From Poriferisodalis sp965214215 (GTDB lineage Bacteria > Actinomycetota > Acidimicrobiia > Acidimicrobiales > Poriferisodalaceae): a DNA stretch of 64,000 bases. The translations under genes and the position numbers were made by a program. The stretch's first letter is position 1. Each line of letters begins with the position of its first letter. The notes below the pieces were generated by a model, which saw only the letters and a program-made list of their open reading frames with translations, made no database searches and was not told where the DNA came from. Of the stretch, positions 8,999 through 17,480 are shown piece after piece. The stretch spans positions 2,914,001 to 2,978,000 of the forward strand of contig NZ_CBDCBD010000003.1 in NCBI RefSeq assembly GCF_965214215.1, given 5' to 3'.

Positions 8999-10068
8999 GC
9001 GATGTCGTCGCCACATCAGCGACGCCAATCCTCGACGTGACCGAAGTGTCCAAGTCGTTCCCCGCCTCGAAGGATCCGCTCGGACGTGTGACGGCTCGCC
9101 TACAAGCCGTGGTCGAGGCGTCCCTGTCGATTGCTCCAGGCGAGACGCTGGGACTTGTCGGAGAATCAGGTTCGGGAAAAACGACACTCGGTCGCCTGGT
9201 CATGCGGCTCACCGATGCCGACGCCGGTCGAATCGTGCTCGACGGGGTCGATATCACGAACGCCCGTGGGCCCGAACTGCGCGCCGCACGGCGCAAGATG
9301 CAGGTCGTCTTCCAGGACCCGCAATCCTCGCTCGACCCCAACTGGCTCGTACGCGACATCATCGCCGAGCCGTTGCGTGCCTACGGGGCTTCCCGGGCTG
9401 AGCGGCAGTCCGCCACCGAGCGGTTGCTGGCCGACGTCGGCCTCGAAGCAGCGCACGGGGCGCGTTATGCGTCGGAATTCTCCGGCGGCCAGCGTCAACG
9501 CGTGGCCATCGCCCGGTCGCTGGCCCTGGAGCCGAATCTGGTCGTGTGCGACGAACCCGTGTCAGCGCTTGACGTGTCCACTCAGGCGCAGGTGCTCAGC
9601 TTGCTGGAATCGCTGCGCGACCGGCGCGACCTCGCATACCTGTTCATTGCGCACGACTTGGCAGTCGTGCACCACATCAGTCATCGCATCGCCGTGATGT
9701 ACCTGGGCCGCATCGTCGAGGTGGGACCGGCCGACGAGGTGTACTACCGGCCGCGGCACCCCTACACCGAGGCACTGCTGTCAGCGATGCCGAACCCCAA
9801 TCCCGCAGACCGCCGCGAACGAATTCTGCTCAGTGGCGAGATGCCGAGTCCCGTCGAGCCCCCACCGGGATGCAGATTCCAAACTCGCTGTATCCACGCG
9901 ATGGATCGATGCCGCGAGATCGAGCCCGAGCTCGTGAAATACGGCGACATCGAAGTGGCGTGCCACTTACACGAATCCGGCCCGCGCCTAGCCGGCTCGA
10001 GCGTGGTCGAGGTTTCGCGACAGCAATCGGGTGGCGTCGGGTATATACCTCGACGCGCCAGCGACTGA
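8995..10068 (+). CDS. ABC transporter ATP-binding protein, DppF type
   Basis: A 357-residue second ATPase. Walker A GESGSGKTT, signature FSGGQRQR, Walker B LVVCDEP, switch AHDLAVV, and a C-terminal Cys motif (GCRFQTRCIHAMDRCRE). GTG 8995 overlaps the previous stop (GTGA) and has GAGGAG a few bases upstream, which favours it over in-frame upstream codons. The C-terminal tail after about residue 325 (SGPRLAGSSVVEVSRQ) is longer than the usual DppF. It completes the operon; the next gene is convergent. Confidence 0.92.
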   Translation: MSDVVATSATPILDVTEVSKSFPASKDPLGRVTARLQAVVEASLSIAPGETLGLVGESGSGKTTLGRLVMRLTDADAGRIVLDGVDITNARGPELRAARRKMQVVFQDPQSSLDPNWLVRDIIAEPLRAYGASRAERQSATERLLADVGLEAAHGARYASEFSGGQRQRVAIARSLALEPNLVVCDEPVSALDVSTQAQVLSLLESLRDRRDLAYLFIAHDLAVVHHISHRIAVMYLGRIVEVGPADEVYYRPRHPYTEALLSAMPNPNPADRRERILLSGEMPSPVEPPPGCRFQTRCIHAMDRCREIEPELVKYGDIEVACHLHESGPRLAGSSVVEVSRQQSGGVGYIPRRASD

Positions 10069-10079
10069 GCCGCTTTGCG

Positions 10080-10098
10080 GCCGGCCCGATGAGCCGGC
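10080..10098. terminator. Short GC hairpin in convergent gap
   Basis: Arms GCCGGC and GCCGGC enclose a seven-base loop in the 35-base gap between the convergent ATPase and RidA genes. There is no following T-tract, so factor-independent termination is only a possibility. Confidence 0.25.
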
Positions 10099-10103
10099 GC
10101 CAC

Positions 10104-10493
10104 TTACTCCTTGTAGGCGACCGCTTCGATCTCGATGAGCGCGCCGGGAATGATGATCCCGGCGATCACGGTCGTGCTCGCTGGCGGCTCGCCCGGGAAG
10201 TACTTCTTGCGGGCCGCGCTGTATTCGCCGTACTGCTCGACGTCGGTGATGAACGCCTGCAGCTTGACCACGTCGGCCATCGAGAAGCCCTCTTCGCTGA
10301 GCGCCAGGCTCATGTATTCGAAAATCTCCTCGGTCTGGCCACCCATGCTCTTGGTGAGGTCGTTCGCGATGCAACCCGAGATGTAGACGGACGGACCAGC
10401 TCTCACCGCCGCCGAGAACGCTCCGGAACGAATCAGCTCCGGAACCGGATGTGCCTCGATGAGCGCTTCAGAACGAATGACCTTGCCAACCAT
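10104..10493 (-). CDS. RidA/YjgF family protein (reactive enamine/imine deaminase type)
   Basis: A 129-residue small trimeric-fold protein. Canonical RidA deaminates reactive enamine/imine intermediates such as 2-aminoacrylate. Visible hallmarks: VYISGCIA, AFITDVEQYGEYSAARKKYFP, and the C-terminal PGALIEIEAVAYK, where the Arg of canonical RidA (the keto-acid-binding residue in the LPxPxxLVEIE context) is not obvious, so it may be one of the Rid paralogues rather than RidA itself. It is a single gene, convergent with the first ABC operon, with 94 bases separating it from the CoA-transferase gene upstream on the same strand. Confidence 0.85.
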   Translation of the reverse strand: MVGKVIRSEALIEAHPVPELIRSGAFSAAVRAGPSVYISGCIANDLTKSMGGQTEEIFEYMSLALSEEGFSMADVVKLQAFITDVEQYGEYSAARKKYFPGEPPASTTVIAGIIIPGALIEIEAVAYKE

Positions 10494-10587
10494 GACGGGA
10501 GACTAACCCTGCCTGTGTAAGCCATTCACCGCTCGCGACGCGCCCATCGGCAAGCACCGGACACCGCCAACTGCTGACGACGTGCGG

Positions 10588-11877
10588 TCAGCCGCCTTCG
10601 ACCACCGAATCGGCTACCAGGCGCTCGACAGCGGCGGGTTCGAGGCCGATCTCGGACAGCATTTCCCGGGTGTGCTCGCCGTACTGCGGTGAAGCGTCGA
10701 GGGTGGGGTTGGCAGCCTCGCTGAATCGCAGCGGCATGCCCGATGTCGTGTAGCGGCCGAACGCCGGATGCTCGATGTCCACCACGTAGTCGTTGGCCCG
10801 GATCTGTTCATCTTCCAGCGCCTCATAGGGCATGAGGTACGGACCGCACGGAAACTCGACTGCCCGGAACGCCGCCAGCCACTCGCCGGTGCTTCGAGTG
10901 CGGAAGAGCGCTTCGGCCGCTGCCACCACCTCTGCGAATTCCTCAGAGTGGGGTCGGTGCAGATCAGCAGCCGGCAGACCGGTGACCTCATGGAACTTGT
11001 CCCGCAGCGCCGCACTCAGTCCCGCCACGCTGATCATTCCGTCAGCGGTCATGTACGTGCGGAAATAGATCCGGAATGCGCCGGCGCCGGGGATGATGCG
11101 CTCCTCATAGATACGACGCTGGTCGACGAAGTCCACACCGGCAGCGCGGGCAGCCGCCAAGTCCTGCTTCAGTTCAGTCAGTACCTCCTCGTCGGTCTCG
11201 AAGCCGCCGATCATCGGTGTGGCGAGTGACATCGCCGTGCCCAGCAGCGAGCTGTCGACCCGCTGTCCTCGCCCGGTCTGGTCGCGGTGACGCAGTGCCA
11301 CCACCACGCCGAGCGCCGAGATCATGCCGGTGCCGAAATCGTTCACTGCAGGCCGTGTGGCCGATGGCACGCCGTGCTCGGCCCGGTTCATGATGAAGCC
11401 CGCGCCGCTGCGAGCCTGCACCAGTACGTCGTAGCCGCCGAGATGAGCATCGGCGCCCTCGGGCCCGAATGCGGTATGCGCGAGATACACGAGTCGGGGA
11501 TTGACGTTCCCAGCGTGGTCGTAGTCGATGCCGTAGCGCTTGAGGTCCCCTTGTTTGAAGGCAACCAGCGCCACGTCAGCCCAGGCGAAGAGACCGTCGA
11601 CCACCTCGGCGGCATCAGGACGACCCAGATCCAGCACCATCGCCCGCTTGCCGGGGTTGATCAGTGCGTAGGCCTTGGCTTCCATCGGAGCCAGCGATGC
11701 CAGCGTTCGCATGGCGTCCCCGCCGGGAGGCTCGACTTTCACGACATCGGCACCCATACCTGCCAGCAAACGGCCGCAATGGGGGACGGCTGCATTCTGG
11801 GCGAACTCCACCACCTTGATGCCGGCAAGGATTCCGACATCCCCGCCAACTGATGCAGGATCAACTGGGGCGTTCAT
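10588..11877 (-). CDS. CaiB/BaiF family CoA-transferase (class III)
   Basis: The 429-residue protein belongs to the class III CoA-transferases, which move CoA between carboxylic acids. Seen: LAGIKVVEFAQNAAVPHCGRLLAGMGADVVKVEPPGG at the N-terminus (nucleotide-binding-like CoA site), the catalytic Asp in HLGGYDVLVQARSG, GRGQRVDSSLLGTA, and the C-terminal GEHTREMLSEIG. Length is normal for the family. It lies 18 bases after the sulfatase gene on the same strand, so the two are probably co-transcribed with the ABC genes upstream. The acid substrate is unknown; a role in activating an imported or desulfated acid is inference. Confidence 0.9.
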   Translation of the reverse strand: MNAPVDPASVGGDVGILAGIKVVEFAQNAAVPHCGRLLAGMGADVVKVEPPGGDAMRTLASLAPMEAKAYALINPGKRAMVLDLGRPDAAEVVDGLFAWADVALVAFKQGDLKRYGIDYDHAGNVNPRLVYLAHTAFGPEGADAHLGGYDVLVQARSGAGFIMNRAEHGVPSATRPAVNDFGTGMISALGVVVALRHRDQTGRGQRVDSSLLGTAMSLATPMIGGFETDEEVLTELKQDLAAARAAGVDFVDQRRIYEERIIPGAGAFRIYFRTYMTADGMISVAGLSAALRDKFHEVTGLPAADLHRPHSEEFAEVVAAAEALFRTRSTGEWLAAFRAVEFPCGPYLMPYEALEDEQIRANDYVVDIEHPAFGRYTTSGMPLRFSEAANPTLDASPQYGEHTREMLSEIGLEPAAVERLVADSVVEGG

Positions 11878-11895
11878 CGGTACTGGCCTCCACGG

Positions 11896-13269
11896 TCAAC
11901 GAGCATGCGGCGGCTCGTAGGGATCAGGGGTGCCCACCGGTATCAGCGGGTGCGCGGCAACGCTGTCCCAGAATTCGGCTACCGCGGCCATCACGGGCCG
12001 CTGAACCCAGGTGTTCGACGGCAGGAAGATGTCATGGCGTTCGCGGGGGTCGTCATAGAGATTGAATGCCCGCGGGATCGAGAGCTCCACCGGCGGATCC
12101 CCCATGAATTCCTGCCAGATGAAGTGCAGCTTCCAGTTGCGCCACTTCACCGCGTGCAATCGGTCGGCCACGAAGCACAGCACCGACTCGCGCCCCGAAC
12201 GCTGCGACGATCCTTCCAGCAGCGGCATCAAGTCGATGCCGTCGATCGGGCGGTCGGCGGGAACATCAGCCCCGGCTACGGCGGCCAACGTGGTGAAGAT
12301 GTCGGTGGCATGCGCCAGCTCGTTGCTCATGAGTCCGGCTGGAATCCTGCCCGTCCAGCGCGCGATGAACGGCACACGAAGACTGCCCTCCATGGCGGTG
12401 AAATACGAACCTCCCCATGGGCCGGTCCAGCCGCGCCAGGGAAGGACGTCCTCCGCGCCGTTGTCGCTGGTGAAGATCACCAGGGTGTTCTCAGCGACAT
12501 TCAACTCGTCGAGCACGCCGACCAAGCGGCCGACCCGGTCATCGGTCTCTCGGAGGGCATCGGCGAAGTCGCCGAGCCCGGTGACCCCGGCGTAGTCCGG
12601 ATGCGGCAGGGTCGGAAAATGCGGGAACGCCAGAGGCAGGTACAGGAAGAACGGCTGCTCGTCCGACACGCATTCGCGCATGAAGTCATCGCCCCGCCCG
12701 AACGCCTCGGCGTCGAATAGGGCCCGCTGGGTGACGTCGTAGTCGCCCAGCGATCTGCTCGGCTGCCCGCGACGCCCTTCGAACAACTGCTCGGGAGGCA
12801 CGACCTCGGTGTCGTAACCCGCTTCGGTGGACCACAACGACGAGTCGTGCGTCTCGGTCAGGCCCCACCACTCGTCGAAACCGCGTTCATGCGGCTGTCG
12901 GCCCGGTCCGTCCCCGAGATGCCATTTTCCGAAATGCGCACACCTGTAGCCCTCGACGGCGAGCAATTCGGGCAGGGTCACCTCCCAGCGAGTGAGGCCG
13001 CTCGGCTGTCCCGGCAACGGAATACGAACAGTCCCCGAGCGGATGGGGTTGCGACCGGTCATCACCGCAGAGCGGGACGGCGTGCACTGAGCCTCCATGT
13101 TCATGTTCGTGAGACGCATGCCCTCGGCTGCCAAGCGGTCAATGTTGGGCGTCGGCACGCCACGGACTGCGCCACCGCCGTAGCACCCCAGCTCGCCGTA
13201 ACCGAGATTGTCGACGAACACGAACAAGATGTTCGGGCGGCTGGGCTCGGAACCCGATCGCTCAGCCAT
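11896..13269 (-). CDS. Sulfatase, family S1 (formylglycine-dependent)
   Basis: A 457-residue sulfate-ester hydrolase. The sulfatase signature QCTPSRSAVMTGR places the Cys converted to formylglycine at Cys62; metal ligands are visible in VFVDNLGYG (Asp20-Asn21), GKWHLGD, and FTSDNGA. Start ATG 13269 overlaps the preceding ATPase stop by eight bases, so the open frame continuing upstream merely overlaps that ATPase. No signal peptide is seen, so it is probably cytoplasmic and acts on imported substrate; Cys-type sulfatases need a formylglycine-generating enzyme, which is not in the window. Its position at the end of the second ABC operon suggests that the transporter imports a sulfated compound. 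Confidence 0.9.
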   Translation of the reverse strand: MAERSGSEPSRPNILFVFVDNLGYGELGCYGGGAVRGVPTPNIDRLAAEGMRLTNMNMEAQCTPSRSAVMTGRNPIRSGTVRIPLPGQPSGLTRWEVTLPELLAVEGYRCAHFGKWHLGDGPGRQPHERGFDEWWGLTETHDSSLWSTEAGYDTEVVPPEQLFEGRRGQPSRSLGDYDVTQRALFDAEAFGRGDDFMRECVSDEQPFFLYLPLAFPHFPTLPHPDYAGVTGLGDFADALRETDDRVGRLVGVLDELNVAENTLVIFTSDNGAEDVLPWRGWTGPWGGSYFTAMEGSLRVPFIARWTGRIPAGLMSNELAHATDIFTTLAAVAGADVPADRPIDGIDLMPLLEGSSQRSGRESVLCFVADRLHAVKWRNWKLHFIWQEFMGDPPVELSIPRAFNLYDDPRERHDIFLPSNTWVQRPVMAAVAEFWDSVAAHPLIPVGTPDPYEPPHAR

Positions 13270-14347
13270 CAGCTGCTGACGGCGACGTTGAGACTGCCTG
13301 ACACGCCTCCGGTCGAGTGGCCAGCTCGCTGACCGGTCGGCCGCCGAGCATCGGTCCGCTGGTGTGCAGGTGGCACCAGACCGTTCCCCCGGTGGAGGTG
13401 GCGACGGGTTCAGGAAACGATTCCCGGCACACATCCATCGCATGAGGGCACCGCTCGGCGAATGGACAGCTGTCGATAGGTGCCCTCCCGCTGGCTCCGG
13501 CCACTCCTTGGGCAAGCTCGCGCCGGCGTTGCGATTTGACGTGCTGCACTGCGGGGTCGGGGTCGGGAATCGACGCCAGCAGCAGGTCGGTGTACGGGTG
13601 TGCCGGGCGTTCGCAGATGTCATCGGATTCGCCAAGCTCGACGATTCGGCTGTGATACATGACCGCGATGCGGCGGCACGTGTGACGCACGACAGCCAAG
13701 TCGTGGGCGATGAACAGGTAGGCCATGCCGGTCTCGCGCTGGAGCCGCTCCAGCAGGTTGATGACTTGGCTCTGGGTCGAGACATCCAGCGCAGACACAG
13801 GTTCGTCGAGCACCAGCAGATCGGGTTCGGTAGCCAACGCCCGGGCAACGGCGATTCGCTGGCGTTGACCACCGGAAAATTCGTGGGGATACCGGGTGAG
13901 GTGGTGGCGCTGGAGTCCGACCTGGGTGAGCAGTTCAGCGGCCCGCTCGCGCGCCGCTGCGGAGTCCATGCCGAAGTGAATGCGCAGTGGCTCCGCGATG
14001 ATGCTTCCCACCAGCATGGACGGATTGAGCGAACCGACCGGATCCTGGAATACGACCTGGACGACCTTGCGGTACTCCACCGGCGCGCCCCGACCGAAAC
14101 CCGTCACATCGAAATCGCCGAGCCGGATTGATCCGCTCTGGGGCCGCAGGAATCGCAGGACTGCACGACCGAGCGTCGTCTTGCCCGATCCGGACTCCCC
14201 TACGAGCCCGAGTGTGTCACCTGCGTCAATCTGCAAGGACACATGCTGGACCGCTCGAACGTCAGGCAGCTTCTGCCACGGCAAGGCTCCACGCCCGCCA
14301 CCGAACACGATCGTCAGATCGTCGATGTCCAATAGCGGCGCGCTCAC
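13262..14347 (-). CDS. ABC transporter ATP-binding protein, DppF type
   Basis: A 361-residue ATPase of the second importer. Walker A GESGSGKTT, signature FSGGQRQR, Walker B LLVLDEP, switch AHDLAVV, then a Cys-containing C-terminal domain (DSCPFAERCPHAMDVCRES). Start is GTG 14347, overlapping the stop of the fused permease-ATPase by four bases. It partners with the ATPase half of that fusion, giving the usual two-ATPase complement. The sulfatase gene overlaps its 3' end. Confidence 0.92.
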   Translation of the reverse strand: MSAPLLDIDDLTIVFGGGRGALPWQKLPDVRAVQHVSLQIDAGDTLGLVGESGSGKTTLGRAVLRFLRPQSGSIRLGDFDVTGFGRGAPVEYRKVVQVVFQDPVGSLNPSMLVGSIIAEPLRIHFGMDSAAARERAAELLTQVGLQRHHLTRYPHEFSGGQRQRIAVARALATEPDLLVLDEPVSALDVSTQSQVINLLERLQRETGMAYLFIAHDLAVVRHTCRRIAVMYHSRIVELGESDDICERPAHPYTDLLLASIPDPDPAVQHVKSQRRRELAQGVAGASGRAPIDSCPFAERCPHAMDVCRESFPEPVATSTGGTVWCHLHTSGPMLGGRPVSELATRPEACQAVSTSPSAADG

Positions 14348-16398
14348 ACAGCCTCATCTCCGCCGGGGCGCTGCTGCCATCCTGCGACGCCCACCACGGC
14401 GTCGTGCCGCACGCCCTGCAATTCGAGTTCGTGACTGCGTTCGCAGCGAGTGAGCGAAGCACCTATCGCGCGCAGCTCCACGGGTCCGCGCCTACATTCG
14501 ACGGCCTCGTACGGACAGCGGTCTGCGAAGTGGCACCGGTCCGGCCATTCCCAAGGCGGAGGAACGACGCCCGGAATCGTGGGCAGGTCGCCCGAACGCG
14601 GCTCGTTTCGGGGAATTGCCGCGATGAGCCCTTCTGTGTAGGGGTGGCGCGGGTCGGCGAACACGTCGGTCAGGCGGCCCGTCTCGACGATTTCGCCTGC
14701 GTACATGACCGCAACGCGATCCGCTAGGTCGGCCACGACGCCCAAGTCATGAGTGATCAGCAAGACCGATAGGCCACGCGAACGGGCCAGCTCCCCGACG
14801 AGGTCGAGCATCTGGCCCTGAACCGTCACATCCAGAGCCGTCGTCGGCTCGTCCGCGATCAGCAGCTTCGGCCCGCACGAGAGCGCCATGGCAATCATGA
14901 CCCGCTGCGCCATGCCGCCTGAGAATTGGTGCGGGAATGAGTCGATGCGCTTGTCAGGTTCGGGTATGCCGACTTCAGTGAAGAGTTCGATGACCCGCTC
15001 GCGGGCCTCGCGCTTGGTCATGCCCAGATGGACCCTCAGCGGCTCCGCTACTTGGCGGCCCACCGTGTAGGCCGGATTCAGCGCAGCTGAGGGCTCCTGG
15101 AAGATGATGCCGATTTCTCGGCCTCGAATCCACCGGAGGTCGTTGAAATCCATCCCGACGAGTTCACGGCCGTCCAGCATGATGGACTCCGCCGAGGCTT
15201 GACCCGGGTCGGGCACCAGGCCCATCAACGACAGCCCCGTAATGGTCTTGCCGGAACCCGATTCGCCGACGAGCGCCATGACCTCGCCACGGCCGATGTC
15301 GAGATTGACATTCCTGACGACGGTCATGTCGATGCCGTCACCGGGCTTGGGGAAGACGATGTCGAGTCCTCGCAGGCTCAGCAAGGGCTCGTCGCTGCCG
15401 GGAGGCCGTGGGGGCGCCGCTGCCGCAGTGCGCTGCTTGGGAATGACATCGCCGACGCCAACTCGCCCGCCGCGAGCCTCGCGGGCAAATGCGTCACGCA
15501 GCCCGTCGCCGAAGACGTTGAACGCCACCACAGTCAGGAAGATGGCGATACCCGGCGGGATGGCCGGCCAGATCGTGCGGTCGATGCTGAGCTCCGCATC
15601 GCGCAGCATTCGGCCCCAACTCGCCTGGCTGGCATTTGCCCCGATGCCCAGGAAGCTGAGGGCAGCCTCGGCCAGAACCGCCTGTGCGAACAGCAGCGTG
15701 GTCTGCACGATGAGCGGCGGAGCCACATTGGGAAGGATGTGCCGCCACATGACACGACGGTCTGACGCCCCCGCGGCTCGGGCGCCGTCCACGTAGAACT
15801 CTTCGCGGGCGGCGAAGACTTCCGCCCGCACCAGGCGGGTGATGATCATCGAAAACACCAGACCGATCGCCAGCATGGCGTTGGTGAGACCTGTACCCAG
15901 CCCGGTGATGATGGCCATCGCCATCACGACTGCGGGGACCGCCACAACGATCTCCACGAACCGCATCCCGATGCGGTCGGCCCAGCCGCGGAAATAGCCG
16001 ATAGCCAGCCCGAACGGGACGCCGATCACCAGCGCCACGAGCACTGCCTCGGCACCTGCGATCAAGGCGTATCGGGCCCCGAAGAAGATGCGCGTCAGGA
16101 TGTCGCGACCGACATGATCGGTACCGAGCAGGTAGCCGGCCTCCCCCGGGCTGAACAAGATGTCCTGGAAGCGAGTGGCGAACGTCTCGTCATGTGAAGT
16201 GAGCAGCGGGGCGAAGATCGCCGCGATGGCCACAATGACGAGGTAGATCGCACCCGTCATCGCCACCTTGTTGCGGAGCAGACGCGCCCAGAAACGACTC
16301 CGGGTGGCGCCCGCGGCCGATTCTTCGGGCATCGGCGCCGGACCCGCAAGATCGCCTGCATCGACAGAGCCGCCAAGCTCAGCCAGTGCGTCGCTCAC
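14344..16398 (-). CDS. Fused ABC permease (DppC type) and ATP-binding protein (DppD type)
   Basis: A 684-residue single polypeptide. Residues about 30-320 are the DppC-type permease (GYLLGTDHVGRDILTR, RAAGASDRRVMWRHILPN, FNVFGDGLRDAF), then a 35-residue Arg/Ala/Pro linker, then a complete ATPase (Walker A GESGSGKT, signature FSGGMAQR, Walker B LLIADEP, Cys motif DRCHFADRCPYEAVECRR). No stop or frameshift lies between them. Fusions of this order are known in peptide/nickel transporters of actinomycetes. GTG 16398 overlaps the DppB stop (GTGA) and is preferred over upstream codons that overlap DppB. The third ABC cluster (57113-59029) has the same fusion. Confidence 0.92.
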   Translation of the reverse strand: MSDALAELGGSVDAGDLAGPAPMPEESAAGATRSRFWARLLRNKVAMTGAIYLVIVAIAAIFAPLLTSHDETFATRFQDILFSPGEAGYLLGTDHVGRDILTRIFFGARYALIAGAEAVLVALVIGVPFGLAIGYFRGWADRIGMRFVEIVVAVPAVVMAMAIITGLGTGLTNAMLAIGLVFSMIITRLVRAEVFAAREEFYVDGARAAGASDRRVMWRHILPNVAPPLIVQTTLLFAQAVLAEAALSFLGIGANASQASWGRMLRDAELSIDRTIWPAIPPGIAIFLTVVAFNVFGDGLRDAFAREARGGRVGVGDVIPKQRTAAAAPPRPPGSDEPLLSLRGLDIVFPKPGDGIDMTVVRNVNLDIGRGEVMALVGESGSGKTITGLSLMGLVPDPGQASAESIMLDGRELVGMDFNDLRWIRGREIGIIFQEPSAALNPAYTVGRQVAEPLRVHLGMTKREARERVIELFTEVGIPEPDKRIDSFPHQFSGGMAQRVMIAMALSCGPKLLIADEPTTALDVTVQGQMLDLVGELARSRGLSVLLITHDLGVVADLADRVAVMYAGEIVETGRLTDVFADPRHPYTEGLIAAIPRNEPRSGDLPTIPGVVPPPWEWPDRCHFADRCPYEAVECRRGPVELRAIGASLTRCERSHELELQGVRHDAVVGVAGWQQRPGGDEAV

Positions 16399-17339
16399 TC
16401 CGGCCTCACTTTCGGGTTCAACCAGGCGTAACTGAGATCCAGGATGATGTTGACGATGACGACCACAGCAGCGGTGACCAACACGAACCCGAGGAGGGCG
16501 GGCATGTTCTGGCGCAGGATGGCATCGACCCCGAAGCGGCCGAGTCCGGGCACGTTGAATACGAACTCGACAAAGATCGAACCGCCGATCAGCGCCGACG
16601 TCTGAAAGCCCGCGAGCGTCACCACCGGAATCGCCGCATTGCGGATGGCGTGGCGTGACACCACGCGGCGCACCGGCAATCCCTTGGCCAGCGCCGTGCG
16701 CACGTAGTCGCGCTGGAGCACCCCGATCATCGAGGAGCGGGCTTGGCGGGCGATGGCGGCCGATGCCGAGATCCCCAGCGCAACGCACGGCAAGATCAGG
16801 GCTTCGACCCACCTGGCGAGCGAGTCTGGCCGTGTCGTCGGCCAGATGGCTGGCAGCCACTGCAGCTTCACGCCGACGTAGTACGCAAGCACCAAGCCGA
16901 TCCAGAAGTTGGGCACAGCGAGCCCCAGCGACGAGGCGACTGTGATAGTGCGGTCAGTCCATCTTCCGGCTTTGAGAGCAGCCAGCACCCCGAAAGCGCT
17001 GCCGATGGCCAAAGCGACGATCAGCGAACCGAACACCATTGACAGCGTCACCGGAATGCGATCACGCAGCTCGGTGGTGATCTCCTCGCCGTTGAACCAG
17101 TTGGTGCCAAGGTCGCCGACCACCGCGCTGTTCAGCCAGTCCCAGTACTGCACCACGAGCGGGCGATCGATCCCGAGCTCGGCACGCTTTTCGGCAAGCG
17201 ATTCCAAGTCGGCATCGTCGCCCATGATCGTGGCCGCCGGGTCGACAGGGTTGAGCTGGGCCAAGAAGAACACCAACGTGGCCACCATGAGCATCAGCGG
17301 TATTGCCGCGAGGACTCGGCTGATCAACAGACGAATCAC
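16395..17339 (-). CDS. ABC transporter permease, DppB type
   Basis: A 314-residue permease of the second importer, with an N-terminal transmembrane segment (LAAIPLMLMVATLVFFLAQL) followed by NPVDPAA, further hydrophobic segments, the contact loop RTALAKGLPVRRVVSRHAIRN, and the tail SYAWLNPKVR. GTG 17339 has a good AAGGGGGG ribosome site. It follows the binding-protein gene after 141 bases containing a strong hairpin, and overlaps the fused gene by four bases. Confidence 0.92.
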   Translation of the reverse strand: MIRLLISRVLAAIPLMLMVATLVFFLAQLNPVDPAATIMGDDADLESLAEKRAELGIDRPLVVQYWDWLNSAVVGDLGTNWFNGEEITTELRDRIPVTLSMVFGSLIVALAIGSAFGVLAALKAGRWTDRTITVASSLGLAVPNFWIGLVLAYYVGVKLQWLPAIWPTTRPDSLARWVEALILPCVALGISASAAIARQARSSMIGVLQRDYVRTALAKGLPVRRVVSRHAIRNAAIPVVTLAGFQTSALIGGSIFVEFVFNVPGLGRFGVDAILRQNMPALLGFVLVTAAVVVIVNIILDLSYAWLNPKVRPE

Positions 17340-17368
17340 CTAGCACCCCCCTTGCTCTGCAACGGCAA

Positions 17369-17405
17369 TCGTGGTGGCCGGGCCGCTGCGGCCCGGCCAC
17401 CACGA
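17369..17405. promoter_or_regulatory. Strong intercistronic hairpin between binding-protein and permease genes
   Basis: Seventeen-base perfectly complementary arms (17369-17385 and 17389-17405) flank a CTG loop; the inner arm reads GTGGTGGCCGGGCCG. It sits in the mRNA just after the lipoprotein gene (stop 17481) and before the permease ribosome site. No U-tract follows on the transcribed strand. Such hairpins often protect the 3' end of an abundant binding-protein message or partly terminate transcription, giving more binding protein than permease. Confidence 0.7.
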
Positions 17406-17480
17406 CGGTGCGCCGAATGCAATGTGCCGCCGGGTCAGCGAAAGTTACCTGACGGTTTGAGGTCTCTTGACGTGCGGGCC

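Noticed and set aside
13262..13872. Apparent fusion of an ABC ATPase fragment and sulfatase in one long frame
   Set aside because: The upstream part is only the wrong-frame reading of the ATPase gene; the sulfatase has its own ATG at 13269 with normal N-terminal sequence.
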